From contig DBQG01000001.1 of the NCBI GenBank assembly GCA_002305125.1, forward strand, positions 1 to 43,536: 43,536 nt of DNA. The letters run 5' to 3'. Within the stretch, counting starts at the first letter, position 1; each line of letters opens with the position of its first letter. The DNA is from Patescibacteria group bacterium UBA1400. GTDB lineage: Bacteria; Patescibacteriota; Microgenomatia; UBA1400. The position numbers were made by a program, and so were the translations under genes. The notes under the pieces were generated by a model. It did no database searches. It had not been told where the DNA came from and saw nothing but the letters and a program-made list of their open reading frames with translations. Shown in pieces: positions 41,292 to 43,536 of the stretch.

Positions 41292-41320
41292 TTGCCTAAT
41301 TTATTGGTTAAAGCTATACT
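41292..41320 (+). promoter_or_regulatory. Predicted promoter for the histidine kinase
   Basis: TTGCCT (41292-41297), a 17-base spacer and TATACT (41315-41320) lie 24 bases before the ATG at 41345. Confidence 0.6.
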
Positions 41321-41344
41321 GTTATTAGCCAGCTTTTTTATTTT

Positions 41345-42367
41345 ATGTCAGAAAAAAGAGGTTCAGTTTTAGCGCTTCCTGATTTAAGACCTTTATACTT
41401 AGATGCTTTGGAATTTACTCCTCAACAATATTTTAACCTTGTATTTCATGATTTTAAGAACAACCTTACTCCCATGTTTGGTTTTGTAGATTTAGCCATA
41501 GAAGGTGCTTTTACTGATGAAGAAAATAGTTTTTTTCTTCAGATAGCTCCTTATGTTAGACAGGTAAAGGCAATTTTTGACTTTTTACAGGATAGTTTCA
41601 GCAACGATGATTTATATCAATGTCAGTCAGGTTTAAAAGAAGACACGTTAGCATTTTTACAAGGTTTAAGGGAAGAGTTTTTTGTCGAAGAAGATGAAAA
41701 AAGAATGTTGCCTGAAGAGTATCAACAGCAAAGTTGTTTGCAAATTATGATTCGGGAAATAGAATGGTATTTAGATTTTATTGCGGTTTTTCCTGAAACC
41801 ATAGCTATTCCTGATGGGATATGTGACAAATCTTTAGTAAAACTTAATAAGGCTAGGCAACTGCTGGAAGAAGTGCCGGCTGAAATAATGAATTTTGATC
41901 TTTTAATTCCCAATTATGAACCTGTAAACATTAAGCAGAAAATAGAAGAAGTTTTATTTCAACAACGGAAGTTAAATGGTCACTCTTTTGAAACGAATTA
42001 TCCTAAAGAGCTAGAAGATCAAATAGTTGAAACAGATGGTCATTTTTTACAAAGGATTTTAGACAACCTTATAGACAATGGCTGTAAATATAGTGCAAAA
42101 GGGTCTCCTTTAACAATTAAAATGGAATCAAGTTGCGGTTTTTTAGCTATAGTTGTTCAGGATTTTGGTATGGGTTTACCCTTAGAATGTCTGCAAGATC
42201 CTGCTGCTCTTTTTAGTCCAGGAAAAAGATTTGCTCCAGAAATTGGAGGTAGTGGTTATGGTTTATGTTTTAGTCAGATGCTAGCCAACAAGTTGGGAGG
42301 TTGGATTACTCCTTATTCTGCGGGAGAGGGTCAAGGCTCTGCGTTTAAACTTTTTTTACCTCTTTGA
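41345..42367 (+). CDS. Cytosolic histidine kinase-like protein, orphan
   Basis: A 340-residue protein without membrane helices. H35 in FHDFKNNLTPMFGF resembles the phospho-accepting H-box. The C-terminal GHKL ATPase domain has the N-box ILDNLIDNGCKYS (N241, N245), the G1 box QDFGMGLP and the G2 box GGSGYGLCFSQML. The region between (~60-190) is acidic and helical and matches no sensor domain I know. No response regulator is adjacent. It has its own promoter and ends 58 bases before rrf2. Kinase activity is inferred from motifs; the input signal and partner are unknown. Confidence 0.85.
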   Translation: MSEKRGSVLALPDLRPLYLDALEFTPQQYFNLVFHDFKNNLTPMFGFVDLAIEGAFTDEENSFFLQIAPYVRQVKAIFDFLQDSFSNDDLYQCQSGLKEDTLAFLQGLREEFFVEEDEKRMLPEEYQQQSCLQIMIREIEWYLDFIAVFPETIAIPDGICDKSLVKLNKARQLLEEVPAEIMNFDLLIPNYEPVNIKQKIEEVLFQQRKLNGHSFETNYPKELEDQIVETDGHFLQRILDNLIDNGCKYSAKGSPLTIKMESSCGFLAIVVQDFGMGLPLECLQDPAALFSPGKRFAPEIGGSGYGLCFSQMLANKLGGWITPYSAGEGQGSAFKLFLPL

Positions 42368-42375
42368 TTTTTATC

Positions 42376-42404
42376 TTGACAAAATTTTTCTAAAGGTTTA
42401 AACT
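42376..42404 (+). promoter_or_regulatory. Predicted rrf2 promoter
   Basis: TTGACA (42376-42381), a 17-base spacer and TAAACT (42399-42404) form the strongest canonical promoter in the window, 21 bases before the ATG at 42426. Confidence 0.7.
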
Positions 42405-42406
42405 CC

Positions 42407-42437
42407 TACTTGAAAGGTATGATATATGTTTCAAGTA
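42407..42437 (+). promoter_or_regulatory. Inverted repeat enclosing the rrf2 ribosome site and start codon
   Basis: TACTTGAAA (42407-42415) and TTTCAAGTA (42429-42437) are perfect 9-base arms around a 13-base loop that holds part of the AAAGG ribosome site and the ATG. In DNA it could be an operator just after the start point; in RNA it would be a hairpin limiting translation. Confidence 0.5.
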
Positions 42438-42818
42438 ACTAAATCCGTTGAGTATGCTATCTTGCTTCTAGTTGGTTTATATAAAACTAAAGGAAAGCCT
42501 GTTTCTTTGGCTTCTTTAGCCCAAATCCAGGGTTTGCCTCATAAATATCTGGAAAAAATAGCTGCAAAATTAAAGAAAAAAGACATTTTGGCCAGCAGTC
42601 AAGGAGTTAATGGCGGTTACTTTTTTAAAAAGAAGCCTTCTCAGGTTTCTTTACAGGACATTATTTTATCTGTTGATGGAAGAAAGGGCTTGGTCAGCTG
42701 TTTGTATGGCAAATGCGATTTGGAAGACTCTTGTTTTCATAAAAAAGTTTGGCTTAATTTACAGCAGAAACTGTTTAAAGAACTTGAACAGATTAAATTA
42801 TCTGATTTAGTGAGTTAA
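42426..42818 (+). CDS. Rrf2-family transcription regulator, IscR-like
   Basis: A 130-residue Rrf2 protein. The winged helix is visible in VTKSVEYAILLLVGLYKT, SLASLAQIQGLPHKYLEKIA and LKKKDILASSQGVNGGYFF. Three cysteines, C92-x4-C97-x5-C103 (VSCLYGKCDLEDSC), closely match the C-x5-C-x5-C that holds the [2Fe-2S] cluster of IscR, so it probably senses iron-sulfur status or oxidative stress. The downstream cysteine desulfurase gene, after one small exonuclease gene, fits control of Fe-S assembly. Autoregulation is suggested by the inverted repeat at its start. Confidence 0.9.
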   Translation: MFQVTKSVEYAILLLVGLYKTKGKPVSLASLAQIQGLPHKYLEKIAAKLKKKDILASSQGVNGGYFFKKKPSQVSLQDIILSVDGRKGLVSCLYGKCDLEDSCFHKKVWLNLQQKLFKELEQIKLSDLVS

Positions 42819-42819
42819 T

Positions 42820-43392
42820 ATGCTGGTTGTTTTAGATGTAGAAACTAAAAATATGTTTGACGGGGTTAACAGAAAAAAACCTGAAGATTTAGGGATATCT
42901 TTTGTTGGGGTTTTAACGGTGGATAGCGGCAGGGAAAAGTATCTTGGTTTTTGGGAACATGAACTTCCCAAGTTGTGGCCCCTGCTTGAACAGGTGGATT
43001 TGGTAGTTGGCTTTAATCTGTTTGGTTTTGATTTTCCGGCCCTGTCTTCTTACTATTCAGGAGATTTAACCAAACTGCCAGCTTTGGATCTTTTAAAGGA
43101 GTTTGAAAGCGTAGCCGGACACAGAATCAGTTTAAATAGTCTGGCTAAAGCTACTTTGGGTTTGGAAAAAAGCGGAACCGGCATTCAGGCCATTGATCTT
43201 TTTGCCCAAGGAAAGCTTGAGGAGCTGAAAAAATACTGTTTAAAAGATGTAGAAATTACTTATAAACTTTATCAGCATGCTCGGCAATTTGGGTTTTTAA
43301 AATATGTTAATAAGTGGAATAATGTTTGTCAGATTAAGCTTGAACTTAAAAATCAAAATCAGGAGGCTAAGGTACAGATGACCCTAGGATAG
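42820..43392 (+). CDS. DEDDy-type 3'-5' exonuclease-like protein
   Basis: A 190-residue RNase H-fold exonuclease domain. Catalytic positions: D6 and E8 in VVLDVETK, D71 in GFNLFGFDFPAL and D143 in the YxxxD motif Y139-C-L-K-D143 (KKYCLKDVEITYKLY). It resembles DnaQ/YprB-like stand-alone exonucleases; substrate (DNA or RNA) is not evident. It starts 1 base after the rrf2 stop and ends 1 base before the desulfurase gene, so it belongs to the same operon, an unexpected companion for Fe-S genes. Confidence 0.83.
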   Translation: MLVVLDVETKNMFDGVNRKKPEDLGISFVGVLTVDSGREKYLGFWEHELPKLWPLLEQVDLVVGFNLFGFDFPALSSYYSGDLTKLPALDLLKEFESVAGHRISLNSLAKATLGLEKSGTGIQAIDLFAQGKLEELKKYCLKDVEITYKLYQHARQFGFLKYVNKWNNVCQIKLELKNQNQEAKVQMTLG

Positions 43393-43393
43393 A

Positions 43394-43536
43394 ATGAAAA
43401 AAGTTTACCTGGATTATGCTGCCACCAGTCCCTTAGATAAAAAAGCCCTGAAGGCGATGCAGCCCTTTTTTACAACTTATTTTGGCAATCCCAGCAGTCT
43501 TCACTCCTGGGGACAGAAAGCAAGAGCTAAAGTTGA
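43394..43536 (+). CDS. Cysteine desulfurase (NifS/IscS family), partial
   Basis: The first 47 codons of a cysteine desulfurase run off the window. The N-terminus KKVYLDYAATSPLDKKALKA and YFGNPSSLHSWGQKAR is diagnostic of this PLP enzyme family, which takes sulfur from cysteine for Fe-S clusters or tRNA thiolation. Whether it is the IscS, NifS or SufS type cannot be decided from this fragment. It follows the IscR-like gene in one operon, which favours a role in Fe-S assembly. Confidence 0.92.
   Translation, partial: MKKVYLDYAATSPLDKKALKAMQPFFTTYFGNPSSLHSWGQKARAKV

Noticed and set aside
1..43536. Alternative genetic code (UGA as Gly or Trp)
   Set aside because: Several well-conserved genes (for example uvrA, the CHAP protein, the flavokinase) end at TGA at the expected place, and no conserved gene is broken by in-frame TGA.
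1..43536. CRISPR arrays, insertion sequences, prophage, rRNA or tRNA genes
   Set aside because: No regularly spaced repeats, transposase, integrase, terminal inverted repeats, rRNA-like or convincing tRNA sequence were seen; the Cas4-like nuclease stands alone and reads better as a repair enzyme.

Overview
The window looks like the replication-origin region of a Candidate Phyla Radiation (Patescibacteria) genome, most likely Microgenomates-like. The reasons are the AT-rich sequence, very tight gene packing with many 4-17 base overlaps, a chromosomal PrgI / TraC-N / VirB4 secretion cluster, a DUF4012 protein, trimmed versions of universal proteins (UvrC without its helix-hairpin-helix end, ValRS without its C-terminal coiled coil, a stand-alone riboflavin kinase domain) and long coiled-coil proteins I cannot assign. 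TGA serves as a stop (for example uvrA and the CHAP protein), so this is not one of the UGA-glycine lineages. Lineage placement is inference from gene content only.

Layout. 1-2068 (minus): an unassigned coiled-coil protein and a flavokinase domain. 2052-10472 (plus): an intramembrane HExxH protease, then a type IV secretion-like operon (CHAP-domain membrane protein, small anchored protein, PrgI/VirB3-like protein, TraC N-terminal-like protein, VirB4-like ATPase). 10487-13239 (minus): dnaN and dnaA, with a likely oriC between and upstream of them. 13374-19740: four unassigned, mostly coiled-coil or membrane genes placed between dnaA and the usual rpmH neighbour. 19777-22334 (plus): rpmH, rnpA, yidD, yidC, jag, rnhA. 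22394-26204 (plus): a degenerate SDR fused to DUF4012, then bL25. 26252-29373 (minus): a TPR-like membrane protein and valS. 29640-37633 (plus): metallo-beta-lactamase hydrolase, uvrB, uvrA, uvrC, an Fe-S RecB/Cas4-like nuclease and a DUF167 protein. 37715-41264 (plus): a leader with an intrinsic terminator in front of glpX-fba-pgk. 41345-43536 (plus): a cytosolic histidine kinase, an IscR-like Rrf2 regulator, a DEDDy exonuclease and the start of a cysteine desulfurase.

How it fits together. The right-hand part is mostly co-oriented with a fork leaving the dnaA region rightwards. Base composition, sampled by eye, changes from C-rich to G-rich on the plus strand across the dnaA region, which agrees with an origin there. 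Translation, membrane insertion and RNA processing (rpmH to rnhA), nucleotide excision repair (uvrB, uvrA, uvrC) and the triose half of glycolysis/gluconeogenesis (glpX, fba, pgk) form compact operons. The secretion-like operon probably builds an envelope-spanning machine with its own wall-cleaving domain.

The main signals for follow-up are: an extended -10 motif (TGTTAnnAT) placed so close to several start codons that leaderless mRNAs are predicted; an attenuator-like leader before glpX; an inverted repeat enclosing the rrf2 ribosome binding site and start codon, with arms shared by a repeat in the glpX promoter; unlisted small ORFs before uvrA and before the MBL hydrolase; and the SDR-DUF4012 fusion whose catalytic Tyr position is a Leu.
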